Shown here: positions 17,199-26,093 of the stretch, one piece after another
Layout of the letters: each line of letters starts with the position of its first letter
Numbering within the stretch: the first letter of the stretch is position 1
Source of the DNA: Comamonadaceae bacterium UBA4962
GTDB taxonomy: Bacteria > Pseudomonadota > Gammaproteobacteria > Burkholderiales > Burkholderiaceae_C
NCBI GenBank assembly: GCA_002397315.1
Contig: DHAE01000008.1
Location: 87,941 to 151,940, forward strand
Direction of reading: 5' to 3'
Length of the DNA stretch: 64,000 bases
Notes under the pieces: generated by a model
What the model saw: only the letters and a program-made list of their open reading frames with translations
Database searches by the model: none
Told to the model about the DNA's origin: nothing
Translations under genes and position numbers: made by a program

Positions 17199-18578
17199 TC
17201 AGACCCGGCGCGCCAGCTCGGCGGCCTTGCCGATGTAGCTGCCCGGCGTCATGGCCCGCAGGCGGTCCTTGTCGGCCTGGGGAATTTCCAGGCCGTCGAT
17301 CAGCGCGTGCAGCGCCTCGGCGGTCACGGTCTTGCCGCGCGTGACTTCCTTGAGCTTCTCGTAGGCGCCCTGCACGCCGTAGCGGCGCATGACGGTCTGG
17401 ATCGGCTCGGCCAGCACTTCCCAGCTCGCGTCCAGGTCGGCGGCCAGGGCCTCTTCGTTCAGTTCCAGCTTGTTCAGGCCGGTCATGAACGAGGTGTAGG
17501 CCAGCGCGGCATAGCCCATCGCCACGCCGATGTTGCGCAGCACCGTGCTGTCGGTGAGGTCGCGCTGCCAGCGGCTGACGGGCAGCTTCTCGGACAGGTG
17601 GCGCAGCAGTGCGTTGGCCAGGCCCAGGTTGCCTTCGGCGTTCTCGAAGTCGATCGGGTTGACCTTGTGCGGCATGGTGGAAGAGCCGATTTCGCCGGCC
17701 TTCAGGCGCTGCTTGAAGTAGCCCAGCGACACATAGCCCCAGATGTCGCGCGAGAGATCGACCAGAATGGTGTTGGCGCGGGCGATGGCGTCGAACAGTT
17801 CGGCCATGTAGTCGTGCGGCTCGATCTGGATCGAATAGGGCTGGAAGGTGAGGCCCAGGCCCAGCGGCTCGGGCGTCTCGACGACCTTCCTGCTGAAGGC
17901 TTCCCAGTCGAAGTCGGGCCAGGCGGACAGGTGGGCGTTGTAGTTGCCCACGGCGCCGTTCATCTTGCCCAGCATCTTCACGCCGGCGATGCGTTCGACG
18001 GCGGCCTGCAGGCGCACGACGACGTTGGCCAGTTCCTTGCCCACGGTGGTGGGGCTGGCGGTCTGGCCGTGCGTGCGGCTCAGCATGGGCACGTCGGCGT
18101 AGGCATGGGCCATTTCGCGCAGCTTGAGGACGATGCGGTCCAGGCCCGGCAGGATCACCTGGTCGCGGCCCGAGCGCAGTTGCAGCGCATGGCTGGTGTT
18201 GTTGATGTCCTCGCTGGTGCAGGCGAAGTGCACGAATTCGGCGGCCTTCTGCAGCTCGGGCCGGGCCTCGAACTTCGACTTGATCCAGTATTCGACCGCC
18301 TTCACGTCGTGGTTGGTGGTCTTCTCGATCTCCTTGATGGCCGCGGAGTCGGCTTCGGAGAAGTTCTTCACCAGCCCCAGCAGGTAGGCGCGGGCGCCGG
18401 TGGTGAGCGGTTTGAACTCGTCGAACCCGGCGTCGGAGAGCGCGATGAACCAGGCCACCTCCACCTGCACGCGGCGGTGCATGTAGCCGTGCTCGCTCAT
18501 GATCGGGCGCAGGGCGGAGAGTTTGGCGGCGTAGCGGCCGTCGAGCGGGGAGAGGGCGGTGATGGTGGGCAGGCTCAT
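17199..18578 (-). CDS. purB: Adenylosuccinate lyase
   Basis: PurB catalyses two fumarate-releasing steps of purine synthesis (SAICAR to AICAR, and adenylosuccinate to AMP). The 459-residue protein starts MSLPTITALSPLDGRYAAK, has the catalytic region SRTHGQTASPTTVGKELAN and the lyase signature SSTMPHKVNPIDFENAEG. Length and sequence are those of the E. coli-type subfamily (456). It is cytoplasmic and forms a homotetramer. yaeQ follows directly, and the divergent GST gene begins 141 bp upstream. Confidence 0.97.
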   Translation of the reverse strand: MSLPTITALSPLDGRYAAKLSALRPIMSEHGYMHRRVQVEVAWFIALSDAGFDEFKPLTTGARAYLLGLVKNFSEADSAAIKEIEKTTNHDVKAVEYWIKSKFEARPELQKAAEFVHFACTSEDINNTSHALQLRSGRDQVILPGLDRIVLKLREMAHAYADVPMLSRTHGQTASPTTVGKELANVVVRLQAAVERIAGVKMLGKMNGAVGNYNAHLSAWPDFDWEAFSRKVVETPEPLGLGLTFQPYSIQIEPHDYMAELFDAIARANTILVDLSRDIWGYVSLGYFKQRLKAGEIGSSTMPHKVNPIDFENAEGNLGLANALLRHLSEKLPVSRWQRDLTDSTVLRNIGVAMGYAALAYTSFMTGLNKLELNEEALAADLDASWEVLAEPIQTVMRRYGVQGAYEKLKEVTRGKTVTAEALHALIDGLEIPQADKDRLRAMTPGSYIGKAAELARRV

Positions 18579-18719
18579 GGGCCGGGATTGTAGGTGCCGA
18601 CCGTGGCGCGGGCGCACCACCCCGCTCCGGCAGAGACAGCGCGACGGCGGCCGGACCCCTAGAATCGGCGGCCGCCCGTTCTCTCTTCTCTTGCCCGTGC
18701 CCGCGCACGGAACCACACC

Positions 18720-19334
18720 ATGAAACTCATCGGATCCTCTGCCAGCCCCTATGTGCGCAAGGTGCGCATCGTGATGGCCGAGAAGAAGCTGGACTACCGC
18801 TTCATCGAGGAAAACGTCTGGGCCGACGACACCACGATCGCCACGTCCAACCCGCTCGGCAAGGTGCCGTGCCTCGTCATGGAAGGCGGCGAGGCGGTGT
18901 TCGACTCGCGCGTCATCGTCGAATACCTGGACACGCTGTCGCCCGTGGGGCGGCTGATTCCCACGCAGGGCCGCGAGCGCGCCGAGGTGAAGACCTGGGA
19001 GGCGCTGGCCGACGGCGTGATGGATGCCGGCGTGCTGGCCCGTCTGGAGGCGACGTGGAAGGACCGCCGCGAGGGCGAACGCAGCCAGGCCTGGATCGAC
19101 CGCCAGCTCGGCAAGGTGGACGCCGGCATCCGGGCGATGGCGCAGGGACTGGCGGAAAAGCCGTACTGCAGCGGCATCCACCTGAGCCTGTCCGACGTGG
19201 CCGTGGGCTGCGCGCTCGGCTGGATCGAGTTCCGCTTTCCCGAGATCGCGTGGCGCGCCGAGCATCCGAACCTGGGCCGGCTGCTGGACAAGCTGATGCA
19301 GCGCCCGAGCTTTGCGGAGACGCAGCCCCGCTGA
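18720..19334 (+). CDS. Glutathione S-transferase family protein (YibF-like)
   Basis: A 204-residue GST. The thioredoxin-like N-domain has MKLIGSSASPYVRKVRIVMAE (Ser and active-site region), NPLGKVPCLVMEGG with the cis-Pro, and VFDSRVIVEYLD, which binds the glutathione gamma-glutamyl group. The helical C-domain ends with LSLSDVAVGCALGWIEFR. The pattern is close to E. coli YibF. A TAGAAT -10-like element lies about 55 bp upstream, and a strong terminator follows. Substrate unknown. Confidence 0.9.
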   Translation: MKLIGSSASPYVRKVRIVMAEKKLDYRFIEENVWADDTTIATSNPLGKVPCLVMEGGEAVFDSRVIVEYLDTLSPVGRLIPTQGRERAEVKTWEALADGVMDAGVLARLEATWKDRREGERSQAWIDRQLGKVDAGIRAMAQGLAEKPYCSGIHLSLSDVAVGCALGWIEFRFPEIAWRAEHPNLGRLLDKLMQRPSFAETQPR

Positions 19335-19380
19335 GGCGGCAGGGCCTCAGGGCGCCAACGACGGGCCCCTGGAAAAAACG

Positions 19381-19413
19381 AAAGCGCGCAGCCTTGCGGT
19401 TGCGCGCTTTTTT
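19381..19413 (+). terminator. Intrinsic terminator after GST gene
   Basis: AAAGCGCGCA (19381-19390) pairs with TGCGCGCTTT (19401-19410) around a 10-nt loop and runs into six T residues. Five or six A residues precede the stem, so it may also work for transcription from the right. Confidence 0.88.
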
Positions 19414-19438
19414 GTGTGCCTGCCGAGCGGGCCGGAAT

Positions 19439-19533
19439 AAAAAAAGTTGCGAAGCGTCCCGAAACGAATTAGAGAGGGAGGGAGGAGAAGCGCTTCAGGA
19501 TTTCAGTCGGACAGGTCCGAAAGGCTTCGCAAC
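19439..19533 (-). ncRNA. Candidate structured small RNA with CU-rich loop
   Basis: Read on the minus strand, GTTGCGAAGC (19533-19524) pairs perfectly with GCTTCGCAAC (19455-19446), and the second arm runs straight into seven U residues (19445-19439), which is a terminator end. Inside lie a hairpin UCGGA-CCUG-UCCGA (19520-19507), a GAAGCGCUUC palindrome (19496-19487) and a pyrimidine tract with CUCCUCCCUCCCUCUC (19487-19472). That tract is complementary to Shine-Dalgarno sequences. A separate terminator for the upstream peroxidase gene lies at 19648-19696, so this structure is unlikely to be that gene's terminator. The 5' end and promoter are not clear. It contains no open reading frame of note. 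Confidence 0.4.
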
Positions 19534-19647
19534 GAGAAACTGGAAACTCAACTATGAAGGCCAAGCCGAGTTAACTTTAACTGGCCCACGGGGCATAGAG
19601 TAGTACCAATCCGGCGAAGTTCCACCATCCTGGGCCCAAAAAACATC

Positions 19648-19696
19648 AAAAAATGTAACGTTTTCCACTGTTCGGAATATGAAACGTGAAAACGTT
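19648..19696 (-). terminator. Intrinsic terminator after glutathione peroxidase gene
   Basis: On the minus strand AACGTTTTC (19696-19688) pairs with GAAAACGTT (19665-19657), extended by CAC/GTG with one bulge. A run of six U residues (19653-19648) follows, and another lies a few bases on. The structure starts 5 bp beyond the peroxidase stop codon. Confidence 0.75.
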
Positions 19697-19701
19697 GCAA
19701 A

Positions 19702-20307
19702 TTAGCGAAAAATGTTCAGCTGCCGTTCGATGGCCCGGGTGATTTTGGGGTCGTCCGGCGCCACCGCGCTGCCGAAACTGGCGACCACCCGGCCCTGCCG
19801 GTCCAGCAGGTACTTGTGGAAGTTCCACCGGGGAGACTCTCCGGCCTGGGCCGCGATTTCGCGGTAGAAGGCCGAGGCATCGGCCCCCTTCACGCTGCTC
19901 TTGGCGAACATGGGAAAGCGCACGCCGAAAGTGTTGCTGCAGAAATCGGCGATTTGCGCATTGCTGCCGGTTTCCTGCGCAAAATCGTTCGAGGGAAAGC
20001 CCAGAACCGCGAAGCCCTGCGCCTTGTAGCGGGCGTGCAGGGCCTCCAGGCCCTGGTACTGGTTCGTGTAGCCGCAGTAACTGGCGGTATTGACCACGAG
20101 CAGCACCTGGCCCGCGTACTGGCACAGCGGCTGGGGCGATTCGTCCTGCAGCCGGGGCAGGGTGTGGCGCAGCACCGCAGGGCAGGCGGCGGGCGCGGCG
20201 GCGGACGCGCGCGGCTGCGCGGGCGGCGTGGTCTGGGCCAGGCCTGGCGCGGCGGAGGAAGCGGCCAGGGTCAGGGCCAGGGTGAGCGGCATGAAGGGGC
20301 GTGGCAT
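19702..20307 (-). CDS. Exported glutathione peroxidase (Cys-type)
   Basis: A 201-residue peroxidase that reduces hydroperoxides with thiols, in many bacteria with thioredoxin rather than glutathione. A signal peptide (about residues 1-24, LTLALTLAASSAAPGLAQ) points to the periplasm. The catalytic Cys78 sits in VVNTASYCGYT, where some eukaryotic enzymes have selenocysteine. FPSNDFAQETGS and RWNFHKYLLD supply the Gln and Trp-Asn of the tetrad. Residues 25-42 are a Pro/Ala-rich spacer. A hairpin terminator follows immediately. Confidence 0.92.
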   Translation of the reverse strand: MPRPFMPLTLALTLAASSAAPGLAQTTPPAQPRASAAAPAACPAVLRHTLPRLQDESPQPLCQYAGQVLLVVNTASYCGYTNQYQGLEALHARYKAQGFAVLGFPSNDFAQETGSNAQIADFCSNTFGVRFPMFAKSSVKGADASAFYREIAAQAGESPRWNFHKYLLDRQGRVVASFGSAVAPDDPKITRAIERQLNIFR

Positions 20308-20409
20308 CGGGGGCTCTCCGGCGGCGGTGGATGGCGGCCACGGTAGCGGAGGCGGCGCCCGGCCGCAAGGGCCGCAGGCGGCCGTCCGGCGCCGGTGGGC
20401 GGGCGGGGA

Positions 20410-21618
20410 TCAGACCAGGGCGAGCAGGCGCGTGAGCGGCAACTGCACGCGCACGTCGCGCAGCGCGACGGCGCCGGTGATCTTCCAGGCCGGCTGGGCG
20501 GTGTCGCGCGGGATCGGCTCGCCCGTGGGCATGCCGCTGCGGTTGAGCACCACGGCCACGCGCGGGGTGGTGGCGCTGGCGCCGCGGCGCAGCACCACGG
20601 CCACTTCCTGGGTGGCGAGCCGCACGAAGGCGCCGGGGGGGTAGACGCCCAGCGCCTTGACCAGGGCCGAGCCGGCCTCGTCCACCTGGTGGGCCTCGTC
20701 GTAGTAGGTGGCCTGCATGGCTGCCGTCACGGGCATGGGCGCCCGCGAAGCGCGCGGTGCGAGGCGCGCGGCGAAGACGTCGGCGCGCTGGATCAGCCGG
20801 GCCATCTGCTGGGCCTCGCTCTTGGCGGACAGCGGCCCGGGCGCGCGCAGGTGGTGGCTGCGCACGGCCTCCAGCCAGACCGGATCGCCCACGCCCAGCT
20901 GCCGCAGCATCGCCTCGGAGCGTTCCGCATGGCTTTCGATGTCGGCCAGCTGCTGGGTGGTCAGGGGCTGGGTCTGCATGGCGAGCTGGTCCTGCAGCGT
21001 GGTCATGGCGATGTTCATCGACAGCCCGGCGCGGCCGAGCTGCAGCACCTTGGGCACCGGCCAGCGCAGGTGTTCGGCCGCCACGATCATGCACACGCAG
21101 GCCACGAGCATGGCGTGGGTGCCGCTGTACTGCTGCATCTCCTGGCCCGAGAGGTAGACGAGCGCGAGCAGCGTGGCGTCCGGCGTGGCGGCGCAGTGGC
21201 GCGCCAGTTCGCCGTGCAGCGCGTCGAAGCGCTCGCCGAATTCTGCGGCGGGCGGGGGCGAGCGCAGCAGCTGGGTCGCCCGCAACTGCAGCTCGGGCCA
21301 GTCGGGCGGGCCGTTGGACGCGGCCCGCTCGCGGCCCGATGCGCTGCTGGCGGAGATCTTCATCGCGGCGATCTGGCCCAGCGAGGTGTCCGTGAGGAGC
21401 ATCTTCTGGAGCTGCGCGAGGTAGGCGCGGTGGCTGTCGCCCGACTCGGCCGTGTCCACGCAGAGACTGAGGCCGCGCGCCACCATGAGGTTGAGCTCCT
21501 CGCGGTTGCGGATCACGTAGCCCCGCTGCGCGAGCAGCACGCCGCTGGCGCCGCGCAGCACGAAGGGCAGCGGCTGCCCGAGCGGGATCGTGTCGATGTT
21601 CAGCGCAACAAGGTTCAT
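20410..21618 (-). CDS. Degenerate HD-GYP / HDOD-like protein
   Basis: A 402-residue cytoplasmic protein. Residues about 1-65 look like a small N-terminal sensor domain (PLPFVLRGASGVLLAQRGYVI). The middle (about 160-280) follows the HD-GYP cyclic-di-GMP phosphodiesterase layout (YSGTHAMLVACVC, LGRAGLSMNIAMTTL, PLTTQQLADIESHAERSEAMLRQLG). However, the metal-binding HDIGK position reads SMNIAM and no GYP loop is present. The fold is probably retained without catalysis, perhaps as a c-di-GMP or partner-binding module. It starts 93 bp after the RND pump gene and may be part of that transcript. The assignment is by pattern, not by strong identity. Confidence 0.72.
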   Translation of the reverse strand: MNLVALNIDTIPLGQPLPFVLRGASGVLLAQRGYVIRNREELNLMVARGLSLCVDTAESGDSHRAYLAQLQKMLLTDTSLGQIAAMKISASSASGRERAASNGPPDWPELQLRATQLLRSPPPAAEFGERFDALHGELARHCAATPDATLLALVYLSGQEMQQYSGTHAMLVACVCMIVAAEHLRWPVPKVLQLGRAGLSMNIAMTTLQDQLAMQTQPLTTQQLADIESHAERSEAMLRQLGVGDPVWLEAVRSHHLRAPGPLSAKSEAQQMARLIQRADVFAARLAPRASRAPMPVTAAMQATYYDEAHQVDEAGSALVKALGVYPPGAFVRLATQEVAVVLRRGASATTPRVAVVLNRSGMPTGEPIPRDTAQPAWKITGAVALRDVRVQLPLTRLLALV

Positions 21619-21711
21619 GGCGGGTCGCCCATTATCGGTCCATGGGCGGGCCGTGAAAGCCCGTGCAAGCCCGGGAATCCGGGGCTGTTGGCGGGTTCCG
21701 TCCGCCCCGCG

Positions 21712-24700
21712 TTACCGGGGCTGCGGCGCGCCGTCCGCCGTCCGCTGCCGCAGCACCCGCCGCCGGAACCACTGGGCGAAGTCGTCCACGTAGGTGAAGA
21801 CGGCGGGCACCACCAGCAGGCTGAGCACGGTGGAGGTGAGCAGGCCGCCGATCACGGCCACCGCCATCGGCGAGCGGAAGCTCATGTCCGCGCCGCCCCA
21901 GGCCATGGCGATCGGCAGCATGCCGGCGCCCATGGCGAGCGTGGTCATGATGATGGGCCGGGCCCGCTTGTGGCAGGCGTCCAGCAGGGCGTCCCAGCGG
22001 CTCATGCCCTGGTCGCGCCGCGCGACGATGGCGTACTCCACCAGCAGGATGGAGTTCTTCGTGGCGATGCCCATGAGCATGATGAGCCCGATGAGCGAGG
22101 GCATGGAGAAGCTCTTGCCCGCGATCAGCAGCCCCACGAAGGCGCCGCCCAGCGACAGCGGCAGCGCCATGAGGATGGTCACCGGCTGCAGGAAATCCTT
22201 GAACAGCAGCACCAGCACGAGGTAGATGCAGACCACGCCCGTGAGCATGGCGAGGCCGAAGCTCGCGAACAGCTCGCCCATCATCTCGGCGTCGCCCACG
22301 TCGATCAGGCGCACGCTGGCCGGCATCTGCCGCACCGAGGGCAATTGCCGCACGGCCTCGGTGACTTCGCCCAGGCCGCGCGTGCCCAGCTCGACCTCGA
22401 AGTTCACGTTGCGCGCGCGGTCGTAGCGGTTGATGACGGCGGGGCCGCTGCCGACTTCCAGGTGCGCGACCTCGCCGAGCCGCACGGGTCCGCGCGTGCC
22501 GGGCACCGCGAGGCGTTCCAGCACCGAGAGGTCTTCGCGGGCGGCGTCGTCCAGCCGCACCACGATCGGCACCTGCCGCTGCGGCAGGTTGAGCTTGGGC
22601 AGGTTCTGGTCGTAGTCGCCCACGGTGGCCACGCGCAGGGTTTCGGCGATGGCGCTGCTGGTGACGCCCAGGTCGGCGGCGCGCGCGAAGTCGGGGCGCA
22701 CCACGATCTCCGGCCGCACGAGGCTGGCGCTGGAGCCGATGTTGCCGACGCCGGGAATGGTGCGCAGGTCGCGCTCCACGGCGCGCGCCGTGTCGGCCAG
22801 GGCCTGCGGGTCTTCGCTCGCCAGGGCCAGCACGTACTTGTCGTTGGAGCCGCCCAGGCCGATCTTCACGCGCACGCCGGGCAGGTCTTCCATCGCCAGG
22901 CGCAGCTGCTGCTCGATCTCCTGCTTGCGCGGGCGTTCGCCGCGCGCCACGAAGCGCAGCGTGAGGGTGGCCTTGCGCGGGTCGCCGACGCTCGATCCGC
23001 CGGCCATCGGATCGGCGCCCGCCGAGCCGCCGCCGATGGCGGTGTAGATGCTGCGCACGTGGCCCACCTTCTGCACGCGCTCGGTGGCCTGGGCCACCAC
23101 GGCGCGGGTTTCGGCGAGGCGGGTGCCGGGCGGCAGTTCCAGGTTGACCTGGGTCTGGGCGTTGTCGTCCGGCGGGATGAAGCCCGAGGGCAGCAACGGG
23201 ATGAGCGCGATCGAGGCCACGAAGAACAGCAGCGCGCCGATCACCGTGAGCACGCGGTGGCGCAGCGCCCAGGCCGAGGCGCGCATGTAGGCGGAGAGCC
23301 AGCGCGGCTCCTTCTCCTCGCCGGAGAGGGGTTTGAGGATGTAGGCCGCCATCATCGGCGTGAGCAGCCGCGCCACCACGAGCGAGGCGAACACGGCGAG
23401 CGCGGCCGTCCAGCCGAACTGCTTGAAGAAGCGTCCGGGGATGCCGCTCATGAAGGCCGTGGGCAGGAACACGGCGATCAGGGTGAAGGTGGTGGCGATC
23501 ACCGCCAGGCCGATTTCGTCGGCCGCCTCCATCGCGGCCTGGTAGGGCGACTTGCCCATGCGCAGGTGGCGCACGATGTTCTCGACCTCGACGATCGCAT
23601 CGTCCACCAGGATGCCGACGACGAGCGAGAGCGCCAGCAGCGTGATGATGTTGATGGAGAAGCCGAGGAAATGCATGCCGATGAAGGCGGGCAGCACGGA
23701 CAGCGGCAGCGCCACGGCCGAGACGATGGTGGCGCGCCAGTTGCGCAGGAAGAGCCACACCACCACCACGGCGAGGATGGCGCCCTCGTACAGCAGGTGC
23801 ATGGAGCTGTCGTACTCGTCGCTCGCGATCTCCACGAAATCCACCGTGCGGGTGAGGTGCAGGTCCGGGTGCTCGGCCACCAACTGGTCGAGCGCGCGCT
23901 GCACGCCCGCGCCCACCTCGACCTCGCTGGCGCCGCGGCTGCGCGAGACCTCGAAGCCGATCACCGGCTTGCCGTCCAGCAGGGCGCCGGTGCGCGGCTC
24001 GGCGACGGTGTCGGTGATGGTGGCGATGCGGTCCAGGCGCACGCGCCCGCCGCCCGACAGCGGGATCTCCAGCGCGGCGACTTCCTGCGCGGTGCGCACG
24101 GTGGCGATGGTGCGCACCGGCTGCTCGGCGCCGCCGAGTTCGGCGCGGCCGCCCGCGCTCTCGGTCTGCACCAGGCGCAGCTGGCGGGAGACGTCGGCCG
24201 CCGTCGCCCCCAGCGCCTGCAGGCGCAGCGGATCGATGGCCACGCGCACCTCGCGCTGCACGCCGCCCACGCGGTTCACCGCGCCCACGCCGGGCACGGC
24301 CAGCATGCGGCGGGTGAGCGTGTCGTCCACGAACCAGGACAGCGCCTGGTCGTCCATGCGGTCGGAGGCGATGGCGAAGGCGAGGATCGGCTGGGACGAG
24401 AGTTCGAGCTTGGTGACGATCGGGTCGCGCAGATCGGCCGGCATGTCGGCGCGCACGCGCGAGACGGCCGAGCGCACGTCGTCCACGGCTTCCTGCACGG
24501 GCTTTTCCAGCCGGTATTCGGCCGCGATGGTGGCCGTGCCGTCCACGATGGTGGTCGTGATGTGCTTGAGGCCCTGCGTGGTGGCGATCGCGTTCTCGAT
24601 CTTGCGCGCCACGTCGGTTTCGAGCTGGCCGGGCGCCGCGCCGGGCAGCGCGGCGGAGACCACCACGACCGGCAGATCCATGTCGGGGAAGTTCTGCACC

Positions 24701-24798
24701 TTCATCGCGCGGAACGACAGCAGGCCCGCGAACGTGAGCAGCACGAACAGCATCGCGGCCGGGATGGGGTTGCGGATGGACCAGGCGGAAAGGTTCAT
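21712..24798 (-). CDS. RND efflux pump, inner-membrane permease (HAE1 family)
   Basis: A 1028-residue proton-driven drug exporter of the AcrB/MexB superfamily. It starts MNLSAWSIRNPIPAAMLFVL, the first transmembrane helix. It has the large periplasmic loop (ALPGAAPGQLETDVARKIENA), LVVGILVDDAIVEVENI in helix 4 with the proton-relay Asp pair, and the duplicated second half with LIMLMGIATKNSILLVEYA. The ATG at 24798 is 60 bp after the adaptor stop. It would pair with the adaptor at 24859-26040 and the outer-membrane lipoprotein at 26094-27566 to span the envelope. Substrates are unknown. Confidence 0.94.
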   Translation of the reverse strand: MNLSAWSIRNPIPAAMLFVLLTFAGLLSFRAMKVQNFPDMDLPVVVVSAALPGAAPGQLETDVARKIENAIATTQGLKHITTTIVDGTATIAAEYRLEKPVQEAVDDVRSAVSRVRADMPADLRDPIVTKLELSSQPILAFAIASDRMDDQALSWFVDDTLTRRMLAVPGVGAVNRVGGVQREVRVAIDPLRLQALGATAADVSRQLRLVQTESAGGRAELGGAEQPVRTIATVRTAQEVAALEIPLSGGGRVRLDRIATITDTVAEPRTGALLDGKPVIGFEVSRSRGASEVEVGAGVQRALDQLVAEHPDLHLTRTVDFVEIASDEYDSSMHLLYEGAILAVVVVWLFLRNWRATIVSAVALPLSVLPAFIGMHFLGFSINIITLLALSLVVGILVDDAIVEVENIVRHLRMGKSPYQAAMEAADEIGLAVIATTFTLIAVFLPTAFMSGIPGRFFKQFGWTAALAVFASLVVARLLTPMMAAYILKPLSGEEKEPRWLSAYMRASAWALRHRVLTVIGALLFFVASIALIPLLPSGFIPPDDNAQTQVNLELPPGTRLAETRAVVAQATERVQKVGHVRSIYTAIGGGSAGADPMAGGSSVGDPRKATLTLRFVARGERPRKQEIEQQLRLAMEDLPGVRVKIGLGGSNDKYVLALASEDPQALADTARAVERDLRTIPGVGNIGSSASLVRPEIVVRPDFARAADLGVTSSAIAETLRVATVGDYDQNLPKLNLPQRQVPIVVRLDDAAREDLSVLERLAVPGTRGPVRLGEVAHLEVGSGPAVINRYDRARNVNFEVELGTRGLGEVTEAVRQLPSVRQMPASVRLIDVGDAEMMGELFASFGLAMLTGVVCIYLVLVLLFKDFLQPVTILMALPLSLGGAFVGLLIAGKSFSMPSLIGLIMLMGIATKNSILLVEYAIVARRDQGMSRWDALLDACHKRARPIIMTTLAMGAGMLPIAMAWGGADMSFRSPMAVAVIGGLLTSTVLSLLVVPAVFTYVDDFAQWFRRRVLRQRTADGAPQPR

Positions 24799-24858
24799 GG
24801 CGGCGGGGGTTCGGGACGCGGGCGGGAGGCGGAGGGCGGCAGGGGCGGGCGCGCTCCG

Positions 24859-26040
24859 TCAGCGGGGGGTGCTGGCGCTGGGGGCGGCCGGGGTGGCTGC
24901 GGCAGGCCGGGAAGGGGCGGCTTCCACGCGCACGGTGTCGCCGTCGTTGAGGAAGGCACCGCCGCGCTCGACGATCGTGGCGCGCTCCTGCAGCCCCGAG
25001 GCGATCTCGACGCGGTCGCCCGTGCGCTGGCCGGTCTTCACCGGGCGCATCGCCACGCGGCCGCCTTCGCCGACCTCGAACACGGCGGTGAAGCCGTCGC
25101 GCACCACCACGGCCGATTGCGGCACGGTGAGGGTGTCGCGCTGCGCGAGCAGGAATTCGCCGCGCGCGAACATGCCGGCGCGGATGTCCGGATGCGCGGG
25201 CAGGTCCACGTAGACCAGGGCGTTGCGCGTCTGCGCATCCACCGTGGGGGCGACCACGCGCACGGTGCCTTCCACCTCGGCCCCGCTCGCGGCGGTGACG
25301 AGCGCGCGCATGCCCGGCCGCACGCGCGGCAGCTCGCTGGAGGTGACTTCCGCGCGCCACTCGAGCCGGCCCTTGCGCACCATGCGGAACAGCTCGGTGC
25401 CGGCGCCCACGACCGCGCCCACGGTGGCCGTGCGCGCGGAGATGACGCCGCTGTCGGGCGCGAGCACCTGGGTGTGCTTCAGGCGCAGCTGCTGCACCGA
25501 GAGGGCGGCCTGCGCGGCCTCCACGCGCGCGGCGGCGGTCTCGCTGGCGGTGGAATATTGCTGGATCTGCTGCTGGCTCAGGGCGCCGGAGGCCTGCAGC
25601 GTGCGGGCCCGCTCGGCATTGGCCGCGGCCTCGGCGGCGCTCGCGCGCGCTTCCAGCAGGCTGGCGCGGCCCTGCGCCAGTTCGGCCTGCACCGAATCGG
25701 CGGAGAACACGGCGAGCACCTGGCCTGCGCGCACCGTGTCGCCCACGTTCACGCGCACCTCGGTCAGCCGCAGGCCGTTGCTCTCGGTGCCGATGCTTGC
25801 CTCCTGCCACGCGGCGATGTTGCCGTTGGCCGGCAGCCGTGCCGCGAGCGATTCGCGCCGGGGCGTGGTGGTGGTCACGGTGAGCGCGGGCCGCGGCGCT
25901 GCCGCTGCGGCGTCCTTGTCCTTGGCGGCTTCGGCATGGGAGGCGCCGGGCGTGGCCAGCACGAGGGCGCCGCCGGCGGCAGCGGCGAGGCAGGCGGCCG
26001 ACAGGGCCAGCAGGGAGGGGCGTGAACGCAGTCGCAGCAT
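24859..26040 (-). CDS. RND efflux periplasmic adaptor (membrane fusion protein)
   Basis: A 393-residue adaptor protein with an N-terminal export signal (about residues 1-36, LLALSAACLAAAAGGALVLA). It then has the biotinyl-lipoyl half-motif (ANGNIAAWQEASIGTES), a long coiled-coil hairpin (about 120-190, AELAQGRASLLEARASAAEA... ), the second lipoyl half (LAPDSGVISARTATVGAVVG) and beta-barrel domains. It links the pump with the outer-membrane channel. It starts 53 bp after the upstream channel gene. There is no lipobox, so it is soluble or held by the signal anchor. Confidence 0.93.
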   Translation of the reverse strand: MLRLRSRPSLLALSAACLAAAAGGALVLATPGASHAEAAKDKDAAAAAPRPALTVTTTTPRRESLAARLPANGNIAAWQEASIGTESNGLRLTEVRVNVGDTVRAGQVLAVFSADSVQAELAQGRASLLEARASAAEAAANAERARTLQASGALSQQQIQQYSTASETAAARVEAAQAALSVQQLRLKHTQVLAPDSGVISARTATVGAVVGAGTELFRMVRKGRLEWRAEVTSSELPRVRPGMRALVTAASGAEVEGTVRVVAPTVDAQTRNALVYVDLPAHPDIRAGMFARGEFLLAQRDTLTVPQSAVVVRDGFTAVFEVGEGGRVAMRPVKTGQRTGDRVEIASGLQERATIVERGGAFLNDGDTVRVEAAPSRPAAATPAAPSASTPR

Positions 26041-26093
26041 GGAAAAGGGTCCGGAAGTTGCGGTCGGTGTGTCGTGGATGCGGGGCCGGGCGG

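Noticed and set aside
20395..26025. A 1876-codon open frame on the + strand opposite the RND efflux genes
   Set aside because: It is antisense to three well-recognised genes and its product is His/Arg/Ala/Gly-rich without motifs. It results from high third-position GC on the coding strand.
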